Source of the DNA: Axinella damicornis
Lineage: Eukaryota > Porifera > Demospongiae > Axinellida > Axinellidae
Direction: 5' to 3'
DNA length: 64,000 nt
NCBI GenBank assembly: GCA_963931865.1
Contig: OZ007514.1
Location: 434,001-498,000, forward strand
A program made the translations under genes and the position numbers. This document shows, piece after piece, positions 43,587 through 57,241 of this stretch (positions are counted from its first letter, which is position 1; the number at the start of each line of letters is the position of its first letter). The notes beneath the pieces were generated by a model. The model searched no databases. It had not been told where the DNA came from and worked only from the letters and a program-made list of their open reading frames with translations.

Positions 43587-46500
43587 ATGGCTGAGAAGAC
43601 GAGCACAGGTGAGTAGGAGACTTGTCTCTTGATCCGTGAAGTTATAAAATTATGAGCCTGTCATGCAGCAGTCCCGCCCAAAGAGGTCCTGAGGGCTAGT
43701 CTCGTTCCCAAACATTATTTCGCCTTTCATGCCCATTTTTTGAGCCCCTGCGAGTATGTTCATGACAGAACTTTCAACTAGTACCTGTGGTGCAACAACT
43801 GTGGAGCCTCTGCCTGGATCGCTAGCAAGTGTGTACCCAGCGCTGAACAGTCTTGTGACCAGTAGGTCTGGGCACGAGGCAGCTGTGAAAATGCTAGTAT
43901 CGTGTGGCAAGATCCTGAGGGAAAGGGTCTGCAGCATGGCCGTAGAGCAGTTTGTTGTTTGCACCGTGGAGTGCGTACCAACCACAGCGCACATGCTCGC
44001 TGAATGATTAATGGGAACATTCACCCATAGACACTATAGTCACAACTAGCTGCGACCGCGGGTCAAAGCTTTGATTGCTGTTTTCGGGATTTTGACCGTT
44101 GACCGCGCCGATTTTCGTCTGGTGACCTTTGACCGATCAGCTATTTGCCCTTGTTGGGATTTAATACTTACCTGTACGTCGCCGTTGGTGAAAGTTGCCG
44201 CTTTGGCTATACACCAGTTGAAGACCGATTGAACGGTACGAAAGGTGAGCCCCAGCACGGTTTCCGTGTGGCACCAGAGGTGCAACAGTACACGGGTATC
44301 ACAATTTCAGGGATATGTTGGACAGCCCAAGAATGCTTTTATCTACGGCGACTCCAGAACAAAACTTACCGCTTTGGGCTTACATTGGTGAAGGCCGATC
44401 CGACAGTACAAGAGGTGAGCCCCAGAAGAGTCACAAAAACCAGTGAAACCGTACTGGCACTCCATACATAGGCGGCACACGTTTCCAATTCCCCGTGATC
44501 TGTTGACTGTACTTTTGAGCGGCTTTGACCGTTGACCGACTGCGGTCACAGCTGTGACTATATAGAGTGACCCCCCCCCCCCCCCCCTTGAGTGTGAGAG
44601 GAGATCTAGTATATGTGAAGCATGTGTCGTTATGGGCTATACTGTGGGAGTCAATATGATTATCATACACGTAGCACTAATTGCTACCTTGTGCATACCA
44701 CTAATTACTATCTTCCAACCTCCTCTGATGTCACACTAGTACAGTTGACTGCCATGTTTCCAGTCACCCTGTGAGTTACAGGCTCTCCCACCACCTCCGA
44801 CAGCTCAATATGTCCTTGACACCACTTGATTATGGTTTACTGATAGCAGCCCTTACAGGTACATCTTGTATTAGCTAGTGATCATCTGTTGAGGTGTGTT
44901 CCCCCTCCCTCTCCACTTCAGCCCCACCCCTCACAGTGGACACTGTCCTGACTGCTGTGCAGGGAGTGAACTGGAGGACACTTGGGAAGAGGCTTCTCCC
45001 TTCTGTGTACAACTATGAGAGTCATCAGAGGATCTACCCCAAAGTGGATGAGATAGTGAGACTACACCAATCTGATGGTGATCGTCTTCGTGCTGTGGTG
45101 GAGTGCTGGATGCAAGGGGAAGGGGAACACGAGGAACCATCTTGGAGGAGTATCATTTGGGAATTAGATGGTGCAAATGAGACGAGAACTGCTGAAAACA
45201 TCCGAAACTTTGCCGAACCTGTCCAAGGTAAGTCATATCACTCCATCAGTGCATCCACATTCTTGTACAGTGTGTGAGTCCTGCCTGACATTAGGGAGTG
45301 TGAAACACTGGACCAAGGGACACTCCGCCACTGGCAGCTGCACTAGATGGCAATCACACAAACACGGCCCATATCAACATGTGTATGACCACACATCATA
45401 AGATCTACTCTCATTTCATCTACTCCCACTTTGTCTACTACTAGTTTATTGACCTGAGCTGCAGTACTGACAGAAATATCTTACCACTTTAGTATCAGTG
45501 AAGTACTGTCAGTATACAATATACACTGGCTGATGTTGATATGCTCATCAGGCAATAGTCTGCATAAACGTCTCTACTATCCTTGACAGGTAATATTCCG
45601 GCCACCAGTTTAGTTTGTTGCGCCATCCTTTCACACGGTTGTGTGGGTGGGTGCCCTCAACTTTGTGGTAGTTCTGAATGTTGAATGGATATCACCAGTT
45701 GAGTCAGGTGACTTTGAACATTTAGCGTATCATATTTCAACGAGGGAGCTAGTAGATGAGGTGGAAGTAGATGACATGGAGAGAGGAACTGAGAAGAGAT
45801 GAATGAGATCAGACAAACTGGGAGTAGAGGAAATGGGAAGATCACTACACAATTGCACATCCACAAGTAGCTTCGTTCCCAGGCCGCGTGGGAGGAGAGA
45901 AAGTACGCAGCCTGGGAATGAGACTAACCCACAAGCTGCAAATCTTGGACCTCTCTGTGCTATCATGGCAGCCAACATTATACTTACTCTAGCAGGACCC
46001 GCCCTGTGGGCAGCATCTGGCTTGTGCAGAAACGGGAACGTAAATGACATGGTCAATAAAATATAACTGTTCATGTGCATTTACGGAAAGTCATGTATTA
46101 GCAGGAGCTTATGAGCGCCGCGAAGCGGCTCCTGGTATTAGTAATGTGAAGGGCATGATCAGTAGAAGGTTCCTGCACATTGTGAGCTTGAGTGTGAAGT
46201 GGTAGCCGTATCAGCATTGGACGGCAGGGAAACGTACTAACCTTGACCAAGCTGGTATCCACAGCAGTGTCCATAGCAGTTGTGGTTATCGTAGAGGACT
46301 GGTAAGTATAGTAAATCTCAGTACACACAGACACACAGTGCTGGGCCAATATAGGTAATGCACAAGGCAGTATCTGTGTTTGTAGGGATAGTCACTGTAA
46401 TACCCAAGTATATATCTACTGTGCTGACTATTGTGACTTAGCATGGAGTGGATTAACTGATGGACTGGAATGACCACAACATTGTTAATTTGCTGTTCTC

Positions 46501-49500
46501 CTCACTGTCCTCCCCTTCTGCTTGTGTCTCTCCCTCAGACCCCACCCTCACTGTGGAGAAGGTGACGGAGGTGATGGGGGAGGTGGGAGCCAGGGAGTTG
46601 GTGTGGAGTGAGCTTGATGTCCCAGACTCCAAGCAAGCTGAAATCAAGCAGCAGTCATCCACTGAGGGAGAGAAGAGTCGTGCACTGTCACAGTATTGGG
46701 TCAACTGTGCCCCTGATGCCTCCTGGGAAGAACTTGCCTTGACACTTTACGGTAGAGGAGAGGAGAGAGCAGCAGCGATGGCCAAACAATACTTGCCCAA
46801 AGGTACGTGCATTTCTTGACCACCTGAAATAGGACTTGTGTGCTGTGGTGTTTGCATTCTAATGGATGCCCACCAGTACTCACTGTCCTGCTTGTCCAGT
46901 GTGCCTAGTGTAATAGCTAGTTTATTATTTTTCCAGTTTTGCGGTAGTAGGTTTTAGTGCACTGAGGGCAATGTAGTAAGGTTGAGGGTGGGATAATGCA
47001 CGAGCCGAAGGTGAGTACATTTCCGCCCAAGACTATTGCTACATGTACATTGCCCGAGTGCATGTACTAGCAATGCCCAAAAACTGGTAAATAACTATCA
47101 CACGATGTATACTTACAGTAATATACAAGCAGGACAACACACAAAAACTGGTATTTAGTGTTAATTACCCCGTGCGCATGTGCAGCAAGGGGTAGAGTGA
47201 TTGGTTTGTCCGTCAGTCTGTCTGTCTGTCCATACAGTTACAGTTAAAGTTACAGCAACGAAGGCCTTGTTGAGACTTTAGTTCACAATACAATCGTCAG
47301 AATTGACTAGCGTCTACATAACTCACACACCTGAATCCACTCGAGAGGCACAGAAAAGCGAGCGAAACTCAAAAATTCTAATTTATACAACTTAACCACA
47401 CCCTCTTTCTAACATTACTGCCACAACTTACGGTATCTCATATCATGATATCGTGCAGCTATCTGCATGCACTCCGTACCTAGCAACTATAGCTGGTATA
47501 GTATAGCTCATCGTGCATGCTGCTAGCGCTGTAGCCTACCTGTATCATGTCTGAAGTATGAGGCTTAGAACTATTAAAACGCCTTCCTTCAAGGCCAGAC
47601 AGACGGCAGAACAGAAAGAGAGGCTACGCAAAGATGCCGAACGAAAGTGCACTGAACGCCAAACAGAGTCTCCACACAGAAGAGAGAAAAACTCTTGACA
47701 GTAATGTACGGGGTACGTGCTCTCATGAGGACCTCTAGTTACTATATGTACAGTTGGTCATTATCTAGATACGCACTGCACTATATGTGTGCGTTTAGGT
47801 AAAGGTTCAGGAACACTGTTCCTGCTGACTCAGCATGGAGTGGATGAACTGATGAACTGGAATGACCATTCTAATGAATGCTCACCAGTATTACTAGTTA
47901 CCCCGTGCACACATGCACAGCAAGGGGTATAGAGTGAGTGCTCTGTCTGTCGGTGTGTGTGCGTGTGGACACAAAATGAGCAGTTTGAGCAAATGCTTGT
48001 AGCCTTTCTTGCAACACATCAGACGCAAATGCATAAATAGTAACGTATATATGCACCTCACAAACAACGGTTGTAGAAGGCCTGGGCTGTCACTCTCCAA
48101 ATATTGAGACAGAGTTTATGGTAGGAGAATGATGTTGCACGTTTAGAGCACAGTGTGCATAAGGTGGGGTATCGGGGCATGAGACTAGAACATCACTCGG
48201 GGTGAGTGCTCTACAGGGCACTTGTTGTTTCACTGAGTATCTTACACTTAGATAGTGCTCTTACATTCTAATAGCTGCCCACCAGCCATACTCGTACAGT
48301 AGTTGCACACTCATGTATGGCTGCTGTCCCACGGTGTATGTACATATTGTTACACATGACCACAATGACATCATTATGATGTCATGCATGATGCATGGTT
48401 GACAACCACGTGGTTGTGATCCTGACCATCAGATGTCACTGAACATTGTACACAGACCATATATGGTACGTTTCATGCCCAAAGGCAATACTGTCAGTGT
48501 ACTCCTAATACAGGATTGCCTTTCGTTACCACCCCTTTTGCTTTCCCAGTGTGTGGATCCATCATTATAGTCTAGACTCTGGATACTTGGTCAGACTGTC
48601 GCCAGTAGAGTTGTACATCACCGCTTGAAGAAGACTAGCAAAGTGTGGTTGAAACTTTGCAATTTGAGATTTGAAATTCTCTATTAGTGATAGTCCGACC
48701 AAAGAATGGATTACACACTGGTACCATATGACTCCCTCCATGCACTGCACTAATACAAGGGACATGCTCAATGCAACAATTCAGAGTGCTATCCTAGACA
48801 GGTAATATTCCAGCCACCAGTTTAGTATTTAGTGTTACCCGATACTGACCCAAAACAGCCGTTGGTCATTATCTAGATAAAGCACACTAAAATGTGCATT
48901 ATCCAGCTAATTCTGTTTGTTGAGGGCCACGTGAGTAACTAAAATCAGTTATGATTGTGATTCAAGAACTACCGCCACACTTCCTTGCCTTCTACTGTTT
49001 AGCTACCTGATGTCAATCACTGGACCATCATGAGTGCATGATGACATCATTGTCGTTGCTGCTGAAATGACAATGATGTCAAATTCTCTACTGGTGATAG
49101 TCCGACCAAGAATTGATAGTATGGTTATAGCACACTGGTACCATACGACTCTCTCCATGCACATCACTATAGTGCACTGCACTAATACAAGGAACTTACT
49201 CAATGCAACAATTCAGAGTCACCAGTAATAATTGCTGTGCCCCCTCAAACCACCTGCCCCCCTCAGTCACTGTATAGGTACCCATGCATTGTGTTGCTTG
49301 TACTGGTATTGTGGACGTGAACATGACACTTCCTCAACTGACTTTGTTTATGGAACAGGAGAGCCATGGCTGGGCTTTGTTGAGTAGCTAGGACACGTAC
49401 ATTATATCTTCTCCATGTTGTCTCCCCACCCAGCAGACCCCACCCTCACCGCTGACAACCTCATGGAGGTGGCGAAGGAGGTAGAGCACCGCTGGGAGGA

Positions 49501-52500
49501 GTTAGGTGACAAGCTTGTGCCACGCTCTAAGCTGGAGAACATCAAAGGTCTCTACCAGACTCCTGATCTGCGGATGGAGGCTGTGGTGGACAACTACGTG
49601 AACTACAGCCCCTTCTCCTCTTGGAAGCACATTGGTACAGTACTACAGGAGATGGAGCTACACCAGCTGGCGAACAACGTTACTACAACATATGTCAGAG
49701 GTATGGGATGTTAATTATGTAGCAATTACCTAGTTGATGGTCAACCACCGAACTTTTTTAATCGGGTCCAATTTCATCAAGTCCCAGAGCATTAAAATCA
49801 CCACTCGTGTTATGCAGCAAAATTGAACTGATACCGTACTCACGCGTTGTTAAGTGTGTGCGCCTATATCTCCACAGGAAGGAAATATGCACCTAATAAC
49901 GAGATGTGCTTCATTTCTGATGATTAGGAAGTGCACTTCATTCGGAATTAAATGACAGAGTTTCTGGAAGAAGACTTTGACACTTAGCCGCGATGAGAGT
50001 TGAACCTGCGCCTAACAGCTAATATGTGCTTATAATTGAGCTGTGCACAGCAACACGTGACTGTAATGTTGAAGGTAGTTCCACTTGTCATGATGATCGC
50101 AGCATAATGACTGGTAGTGTTACTTGGTTCCCTCAGGCATTCTGCCAGTAGTGACTCCCAGCTCTCTGATATGCCAGCCACGAATGCACCACTCTCTGTG
50201 TCTGGTGCACATGTACTGGCTATGATCACCTGGTGCCAGCTGACACACCCTCTGCTAGGTTACTGTAGTCTCATCTTCCTCTCCACTGCCAAGCTAGGGG
50301 CTCCGTCGTAAGAGTATTTGTATAGGTAATCAAAACATGGGTTCGAGTAGGATAATTGCACGAGCAACAGGAAAAGTAATTGCACAAGCGATTGTGAGTG
50401 CAATGTATGCCTGTTGAGAGTGCCTGTTGTGAGTGTAATTATTCCCAAATGGCACGAGAATACGTACTAATCATATACTTCCTGGCTTCGGATGGTCCAA
50501 AGGAAATGACTGGAGCGATAACCCACGCCAGCCACAAACCTGTTGCCATTTGTTTTATGTCCGCCTAGTACTGACCTGTTGTGGATGGAGCAAAAGCTTT
50601 AAGATGGAAGTGCAGTGCTGCAACTGCCGTTTCAAACCAGCAGCACAGAGACTGTGTGTGTCATGACACACTGGCCGTTTCTGTGACCTCACTTTCGCCA
50701 CACCTTCATTCGGTATTTCTTCTGCTCAGGTACAGTAAACAGTCTAGTAGTAAACAGCACCAGTGCTCACACAACAGCCATTTTCAACCGTTGCTGATGA
50801 GAATGAGGCGTAGCCATGACGCGGATGCTTGTTACTAGGTGGAGCTTTACCTGATTAGTTGGTGCATGCAGTGGCCACTTAGTGATACTTCAATAGGTAT
50901 ATGATTAGATTGGTGATCAGGAGGTCATAAGTTTGAATCCCAATCGAGTTCAAATTTTCTGCTGGTCACTTTAATCACTCTCAGGGACAGGAAGGATTGT
51001 AGTTGCTGTACTAGTTGTTCTGTTAGTGTCTGGTAGCATCCAGTGGACACTGCAGTTCATAAAGCTGCTATTGGCTTGGTGTGAGATAGTTGACCCGGAG
51101 GTTAAGGTGGTGAGTGGTAGGGACACACACACGTAATCATAGTGTCCCTACCATGCTTTGTTAATTAACATTAGTAGCCTGGGCACGTTGTATCTTGTTT
51201 CCAACCTCCTCTTTCAACACACCACCTGGTTAATACGTCAGAAATAGTATGTTTCAGAGGAAGTCCATCAGTTGCATTGTTTTGGTTTATTGCTGGTAGG
51301 GAAGTTCCCTGCATCCATTCTTCCTGCCCTCACCAGTTGCTCCTCTGCTTGATTAATCAGCTCTGTTAGCATTCCAGCCTCTTGTTCAAATATGAATATT
51401 AGTTGCTTATCTGTGGCTTGTAATTCAAGTCAAGAAGCTTATACTGGGTATCCAAGCAACTGAGTGCTCTAGCATATGCCCACCTGTGGTTTGTATAGTG
51501 ACCTGTAGAGGAGGGTGTGTTATTGGGGTACCCCTGAGAGAGCCCCACATGGTCATCGTGGCATCACGGTGTCTGCATGGTGTGTGCCGTTTACTGTATG
51601 ACGTGCAAAATTTTGATGCGCACAATCATACTGGCACTAGTATATCTTGTAAGTAATGCTGCGACACACACATCCATCCCTAACACTGTTGCTACAAAGT
51701 TTGGTTCATTGATGTTCCCTGCGTGGGTTGCACGCGAGTATGTGCATGGCCCAATAGAGGGGGGGTGAGATACATCATGAGCTTGTAAGTGTACTACATG
51801 TATATCTGATGTTGGATGAACACATCCACCCTACAGCGAGTGAGAAGTCTAAGGAGCTGTTTGATGAGGCAATGACGCACGGATACGTGGAGACAAGGGA
51901 CATTAAAACGCTCATTCTAGGCGCAGCAGGAACAGGAAAGAGTCACACGATCGCCTTGATAATGGACGAGGATCCACCCGCTATCCGCCGTAGCACACCG
52001 TGTGCTACAAGACCAGTTAGAGCAGTGTCGAGGACTAGGGCTGAAAAGAGAGGTAATAAGTTTGTCCGAGTAACCCACAATCAACTTGCACAGACTATTG
52101 CCGACACATCCACAATGCTTCCATCAAAGCCTTCCCCTGCTGTGAATGCTAAAACCCCAGCTGGTTCTTCCAGCTCACCCACAGTAGCAGGTACCTCAAA
52201 GCCACAAACTGGCCCTCCAGAGCACGCAATAGCACACCCACCTTCCACTAAAGAGGGTGCTAGTGCCTCTTCCATCACCCATGACAAATTGTCCTCAGTC
52301 TCCAGTTCTGTGGAAGATGAACTACTTCGACGCATCAAGATGTCACGTTTGCGCAATGTAAAGAAGGCCTTCAAACGAGATCGTATAAGTCTGATCGACA
52401 CCGGTGGACAGCCTCAGTTTCATGAGGTACTCCCCATATTCATGCAAGGCACTTCAGCCACTATGTTTGCGATCAGGCTCGATGAGAGTCTTAGCACCCA

Positions 52501-55319
52501 CCCACTGATTGAGTACTTTGATGACAATGGCCATCGCGTTGGTATCCCTTATCGCTCAGCTTTCACCAACGAACAAATTCTGAGACACTGCATGAGGGTA
52601 ATGCAGTCACAGGCATCCCAGTCTGCGCAAGGCCTCTGTCCCAATTCAATCTTCATAGGGACCCACAAGGATCTGGAGGACCAGTGCCCAGAATCAAGAG
52701 AGGAGAAAAATCTGAAGATCAGTGATATGCTCCTTCCTGCAGTACACGATGATGTCATCTACTGTGGTGAAGAGTTAAAGGACCTCATTTTCCCATTGAA
52801 TGCCAAACACCCCGGGCCTCAGGAGAGAGAGTTTGCTGCAGAGATACGAAGAGTGATAGTGGAAAGATCGCATGTGAAACCAAAGCAAATCCCACTGCGA
52901 TGGTACGCCCTTGAGCTTGCACTTGAGAAGCAGATGCTGGAACTAGGGCGTGGTGTACTTAGCAAAGCTGAGTGCTTTGCAGTAGCTCGAGGATTTCACT
53001 TCGATGAGGCGTCATTTGAGGAAGCTTTGAAGTACCTTGACAGTCTTAACATTCTGTTCTACTACAAGGACGTGCTTCCCGACATCATCTTTTGTGATTC
53101 CCAGGTGCTCCTTGACAAGATATCAGAATTAGTAGAGCACATCCACAGGTTGAAGACACACCCAAGTCAACGCCGAGCAGCTGAAGGTAAGCTCAGTAAG
53201 CTTCGTGATCAGGGAATCGTGACCCTAGAACTCCTCAGCAAGTCGGACTTTTCGAGACATTACGTTCCAGGCCTTTTTGGTCCTGTCCAGCTGCTGAAGC
53301 TTTTCACAAAGCTGCTCATAGTGTCCCAGATCAGTGAGGAGGAGTACCTGATGCCTTGTCTTCTACCAGCAACAGAGGAGCCCTCTGTTCTCTCTCCAAG
53401 CAGCAGTATCCCTTCCCTGCTGTTTTACTTTCCCCACAGTCCTCCAGTTGGAGTGTACTGTGGTCTTGTAGCGTACCTCCTTTCTCGTGCCAAATGGAAG
53501 CTGCTCTTTGATCCTACGACTAAATCTCCAGCCAAAGTTAACCGAAACACCGTCGAGTTTGAAGTCCCAGGAGATCTTCCGGATCCTGGAAGTGTCACAC
53601 TCACTGATTCTTTCTCAAGCCACTTTCAAGTGAGCATTCAACTTCCACCAACTGTCGCATCAGAGCTGTGCGGAGAAGTGTGTCCACAAATTCGGGAATC
53701 GATCATCGCCGGATTACGCAGTGCATCGAGCACCCTCCACTACAATAATTCTGTGCCGCAGGAAGCCTTCTTCTGTTCAGGTGAACACAGTTCTACTTAT
53801 ACACGCATGCACGTCGCCACAGTTGAACGCAAACGTAGGTGGACGACATGCACTGTGGATCGAAGGGTCTGCAGCAGACTGACACAGGATCACATGGTCT
53901 GGTTCCCTCAGACTTCTACTGCACGTGGTACGTGTTATAGTGATGAGTTCATAGTGTATGGTTGTAAGTGAGCTACTAGGATGAATGGTTGTGTGAGTAT
54001 AGCCTCATTTTGCCTGTAGGTCATGATCAGAATACAATATCATCTCTTTGTTCACCGTTACAGAGAACCCGACTCAGTTGCAGCAATCCTCGCCTGCTGT
54101 GAAGGATGCGATTGGCATCGTCGGTATGTTATGTATTGGTATACGTTCATCTTGATTTGCAGTAACGATAGGTATTAACTGCCTGTAAAGTAAATGAGTG
54201 TATTGTTATTCACAGGTACGCCATCTCCCTCTGATGTAGCAAGTCAACCGACTCCCACGGTCTGCAGTCCCAGTGCATCTGGAGCCATCACCACTGGTAT
54301 GCTGATCAGATGCCCTAGGATATGCTCTTGTATGTTCTGTTTGTTTTTGCTGGGATTTTGTTTTTTGTTTCACGCCTACGATCTCGATCCAGGCTCTATA
54401 AATCAACAGTTTATCTTGCAAATTGCTCTCTCATTTTTCTAATTCAATTCTCCTGGGATGGAGGGAAATGAGTGTACAAGAAAAGATTGTGGAGCTCCAA
54501 AATGGATTTGGCTGTCCATATCTATTGTCATTGTGAAACCACTTCCTGGTATGGTATCACAACAGACCCTTTAAGCATGGGGACAGCTGCAAATACAGAC
54601 AGTTTTAATGATCAATGACACCTGTCTGGATCTCTGGGTACTCTCCCATCCAGGTATTGATGATCTGATAGACATCGGCGACTACCTTGTGAACCTGAAG
54701 AGGGATCAGATCTTGAGACTAGGACTGGTGTTGGGACTCCGTGCGGTTCCCACTCTGGATACCATGAAGGACTCACCGACCTTCCTCTACGACATGCTGA
54801 CTGGATGGCTGCAAGGGCAGGACAACGTCGGCAGGAGGGGAGGCCACACGTGGGGAGCTTTGGTGAAAGGACTCAGGCACCCGTCAGTGGCCCAGAATGA
54901 GACTGCGGACAGAATTCAGAGTGAGAAGTGCCACTGATTCTGTGATTTGATTTGTGCTAGAAATATCCATCTCACTTACGACTTCATGATTTTGTGTATT
55001 CATCACTGTCTGATTGTACCGCAGAGATGATTATGGTTAGGACATGTAACTAGAAGTGAATTTGAGTAACTCCATTCGCAACATTTCAGAAACGCAATAT
55101 TTCTTAATATTTTGCACACTATTTCACAAACCGTACAGTATTTCACATCATTTTATGTAAATATTTTTGTACCAGTGTATGTTTGTACATCGTGTATATG
55201 AACCATTTCTGAAGTATATAACCACTTGCCCAGTCTCCCTGTTCCACGAGAACTGCCAACGCTGGATGTGCTGCATGACGGATGCAGTGAATGGGCCAGT
55301 GTCTGCACCGGAACAATGA
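43587..55319 (+). CDS. Multi-Death-domain ROCO-like GTPase, copy 3 (altered C-terminus)
   Basis: Predicted exons: 43587-43608, 44932-45237, 46539-46802, 49434-49700, 51837-53927, 54064-54123, 54216-54296, 54654-54920, 55234-55319. Total 3444 nt, about 1147 residues. The open frame and phase-1 junctions are kept, so the gene appears functional despite greater divergence. The last exon has two extra bases (ctgttccacgag versus ctgtcacgag in copies 1 and 2). This shifts the frame and gives a shorter tail ending SAPEQ at the TGA 55317-55319, without the hydrophobic run of the other copies. A palindromic transposon sits in the shared upstream region (43131-43439), so its promoter may differ. Extra exons in the large introns cannot be ruled out. 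Confidence 0.8.
44037..44560. mobile_element. TA-flanked inverted-repeat element, 524 bp (unit 3 only)
   Basis: Ends tagtcacaactagctgcgac and its approximate complement near the right edge (gcggtcacagctgtgacta), flanked by TA. Two internal direct repeats around gtgagccccag. The open frame inside it is unlikely to be a gene. It lies where about 1 kb of unit sequence is missing. Confidence 0.7.
44571..44587. repeat. Poly-C tract, unit 3
   Basis: 17 C directly after the 524-bp element. Confidence 0.9.
44932..45237 (+). CDS. Death-domain exon 1, copy 3
   Basis: 102 codons, phase 1-1, donor GTAAGT. Reads PPLTVDTVLTAVQGVNW and EPSWRSIIWELDGANE, and has the longer loop also seen in copy 2. Confidence 0.78.
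45868..45926. mobile_element. Palindromic element, site c, unit 3
   Basis: Same insertion; left flank atccacaag, right flank acccacaag (one change). Confidence 0.82.
46539..46802 (+). CDS. Death-domain exon 2, copy 3
   Basis: 88 codons, phase 1-1, donor GTACGT. DPTLTVEKVTEVMGEVGARE, then PDASWEELALTLYGRG. A single copy; the palindromic transposon that follows this exon in units 1 and 2 is absent here. Confidence 0.78.
47161..47745. repeat. Unit 3 insertion with taccccgtgc end, about 585 bp
   Basis: Begins aattaccccgtgcgcatgtg and ends near ctctagttac. A shorter related stretch (ttaccccgtgcacacatgca) is at 47899 and 28481. Probably a dispersed repeat. No coding potential seen. Confidence 0.4.
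49434..49700 (+). CDS. Death-domain exon 3, copy 3
   Basis: 89 codons, phase 1-1. ADPTLTADNLMEVAKEVE at the start and SSWKHIGTVLQEMELHQLAN near the end; one codon shorter than in copies 1 and 2. Confidence 0.78.
51837..53927 (+). CDS. Roc-type GTPase + COR-like exon, copy 3 (697 codons)
   Basis: P-loop GAAGTGKS, DTGGQ and THKD are all retained. The Ser/Thr-rich linker is rearranged (adds EGASASSITHDKL and SSVSSSVEDE) and the sequence before the G3 strand reads SRLRNVKKAFKRDR instead of SPDAHHAKKAFKRDR. The tail lacks a few residues around the SSTDSATAR segment. Most changes lie in the linker and helix surfaces, while nucleotide-binding motifs are unchanged, suggesting a maintained GTPase. 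Confidence 0.87.
54654..54920 (+). CDS. C-terminal Death-domain exon, copy 3
   Basis: 89 codons, phase 1-1. Few differences from copies 1 and 2 (KRDQILRLGL, LDTMKDS). This exon is far better conserved between units than its introns. Confidence 0.86.
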
Positions 55320-56116
55320 TGGCACTGGTTCTGCCTCTGTGCATGCACATCTGAGGACACTGATGATACAGCTCAGGCATGCTTGACCAATCAGCTAAAT
55401 TAGCAGGAGCTGTCCCACCCAGCTCCCCACCCAGCTCCAACCAAGGAGTCCCAGAAGCAGCCATGTTAACTCCGAAACCCGTCCCTTAATACGTCTGGCA
55501 CATGCACCCATGCATGTACTGCAGATCCTGAGAAGAGAGCCACAATAATGCATGCAGCTCTATACAGTACAGTCAGCTCACAGATCACAGTGGTGTATTG
55601 TACACTGTAAACTTGTGAAGAGGAATGCAGTGTGGACACACATGCACTAACTGACACTGGCCTTAACCCACCACCCAACCTCTGCCGGACCAATATTTTG
55701 TGTTCCTGGAGTCGAGCTAGGACAGTGTAATTTATCAGCTCACAGAATCAAATACAAAATCAACTCATAATACACTTGCAAAGGGGAATCCCCTGGAATG
55801 CAATAAGGAAGTACAGAATGTGAACGCATAACATTCATGAGCAAAGAGGTCAAAGGTCAGGTTTGGAGAATGGTAATGTAATTTGTTTTCAGAATCCTCA
55901 TGACTTGTGGTGATTGGTCGGAGTGTGTAGGTCCAGAGGTAGTCTGACAGGAGGGGTAAGGAGAGGGACGTCCTCACACCCAGTGCCATGCCACATGCTG
56001 TGTACGGGAAGGAGGGAACATCTTTACACACACGGAGTGGCACACAGGACTAGTGACCTGCTGATATACACAACAGGAGGGAGTGCAGAGAACTACTAAC
56101 CATTCTCATCTCCCTC

Positions 56117-56219
56117 TAGCCTCGTACCGAAGCATTCTCCCCCCAGAATCTGTTGCTTGCAGTCACTTTAATACTGCACGCAACAAACACTGGGGTGAGA
56201 AGGCCTGGGTATGAGGCTA
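56117..56219. mobile_element. Palindromic element, site g, unit 4
   Basis: Same insertion as at 38695; the right-hand duplication has decayed to ctctcctcc. Confidence 0.82.
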
Positions 56220-57182
56220 CTCTCCTCCCAGTCAGGAATCTCATATCCCATTACCAATGGTGATGATATACCCCATGCACTCAGTAACTGGCTGGGGACC
56301 TCAGAATTCCTTCCCCACAAATTTTGCTGGGTGTTGAAAGCTCGGTGCCTGCAGCTACTCAAGCAAGAACCAAACAATTCATTTTATTTTAATGTCTTGA
56401 GGGTGTGACTTTAGACACCCAGACTTCCATGGAACCTGGCACAAAACAGCCATTACACATGACCTGAGACTGGGATGTGTGCTCTCTGGTGGGGCTCCAC
56501 CAGGAGGGTGGACTTACTCAGCCTATATCATCAGTGTGGTAACTAGATCCATGTATGGGCAGCTGCACACAACAAATAGCACTGTTTCATAGCCTGCAGT
56601 CATTTGTATTCACAGCCATCTCTACCCAGTCCGAGATACCACCTGCGGTATAACACTGTGTGACAGCTGTATCTTCTGGGGTAGGTGTAGTTCCCTTACC
56701 TTAACATCACTGTTCACCCTGGGGCGGGGAGTAGCTTGTCTGCATGTACACACCCTCCGTCCTCCTCCTCCTCCTCCTGCCATTCAAGCCAGCAACACAG
56801 CCGCCATTGTCCTCAGAGCAGCAGCTGGCAGTGATGTCCTCAACTGTGTGTATGGATGTCAACAAAAGAGCTGGTCCATACACAGCATCCAAACACACAC
56901 ACACACGACCATGAGGGGTCAATTCCTGGCTAGCTACACAGTGTGAAACTGAAGGTATGATCTGGAGGTACCTTGATACTGCACTGACAGCGTCCAGTGG
57001 TGTTGTGCACTAACGTGTTGTGCACTAACTTCCAGCTGATAATATTACACACAGTCAGTCCTTGTCCCAGTTAGCTAGATAGTGAACAAGCTTGTTGACA
57101 GTAACATGTTCCAGCAATCAAACACCACGGCTACTATCTATGGCCACCCCTGAATAGTAGTAGCAGTTGGTGTGACAGTCAG

Positions 57183-57228
57183 TAGCCTCGTTCCCAGGCT
57201 CTCATTCTCGTGCCTGGGAATGAGGCTA
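57183..57228. mobile_element. Palindromic mini-element, site a, unit 4
   Basis: Same insertion as at 1806, with gacagtcag on both sides. Confidence 0.85.
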
Positions 57229-57241
57229 GACAGTCAGGACG

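Larger units (their letters stand above)
38159..55560. repeat. Tandem segmental duplication, unit 3 (about 17.4 kb)
   Basis: Third copy, the most diverged in the GTPase exon. It lacks the shared transposons seen in units 1 and 2 at 6515/25180, 9857/30576 and 15074/33398. About 1 kb corresponding to 25345-26350 of unit 2 is missing, with an unrelated 524-bp inverted-repeat element at 44037-44560. It contains the assembly gap. Confidence 0.9.

Noticed and set aside
44145..44471. Plus-strand 108-codon open frame in unit 3
   Set aside because: Lies wholly inside an inverted-repeat element and spans its internal repeats; no homology recognised.
46100..46141. Small insertion with a gcaggagct...ggctcctg hairpin in unit 3
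   Set aside because: It may be a tiny transposon relic with a gtattag duplication, but it does not have the ends of the palindromic family and is too short to classify.
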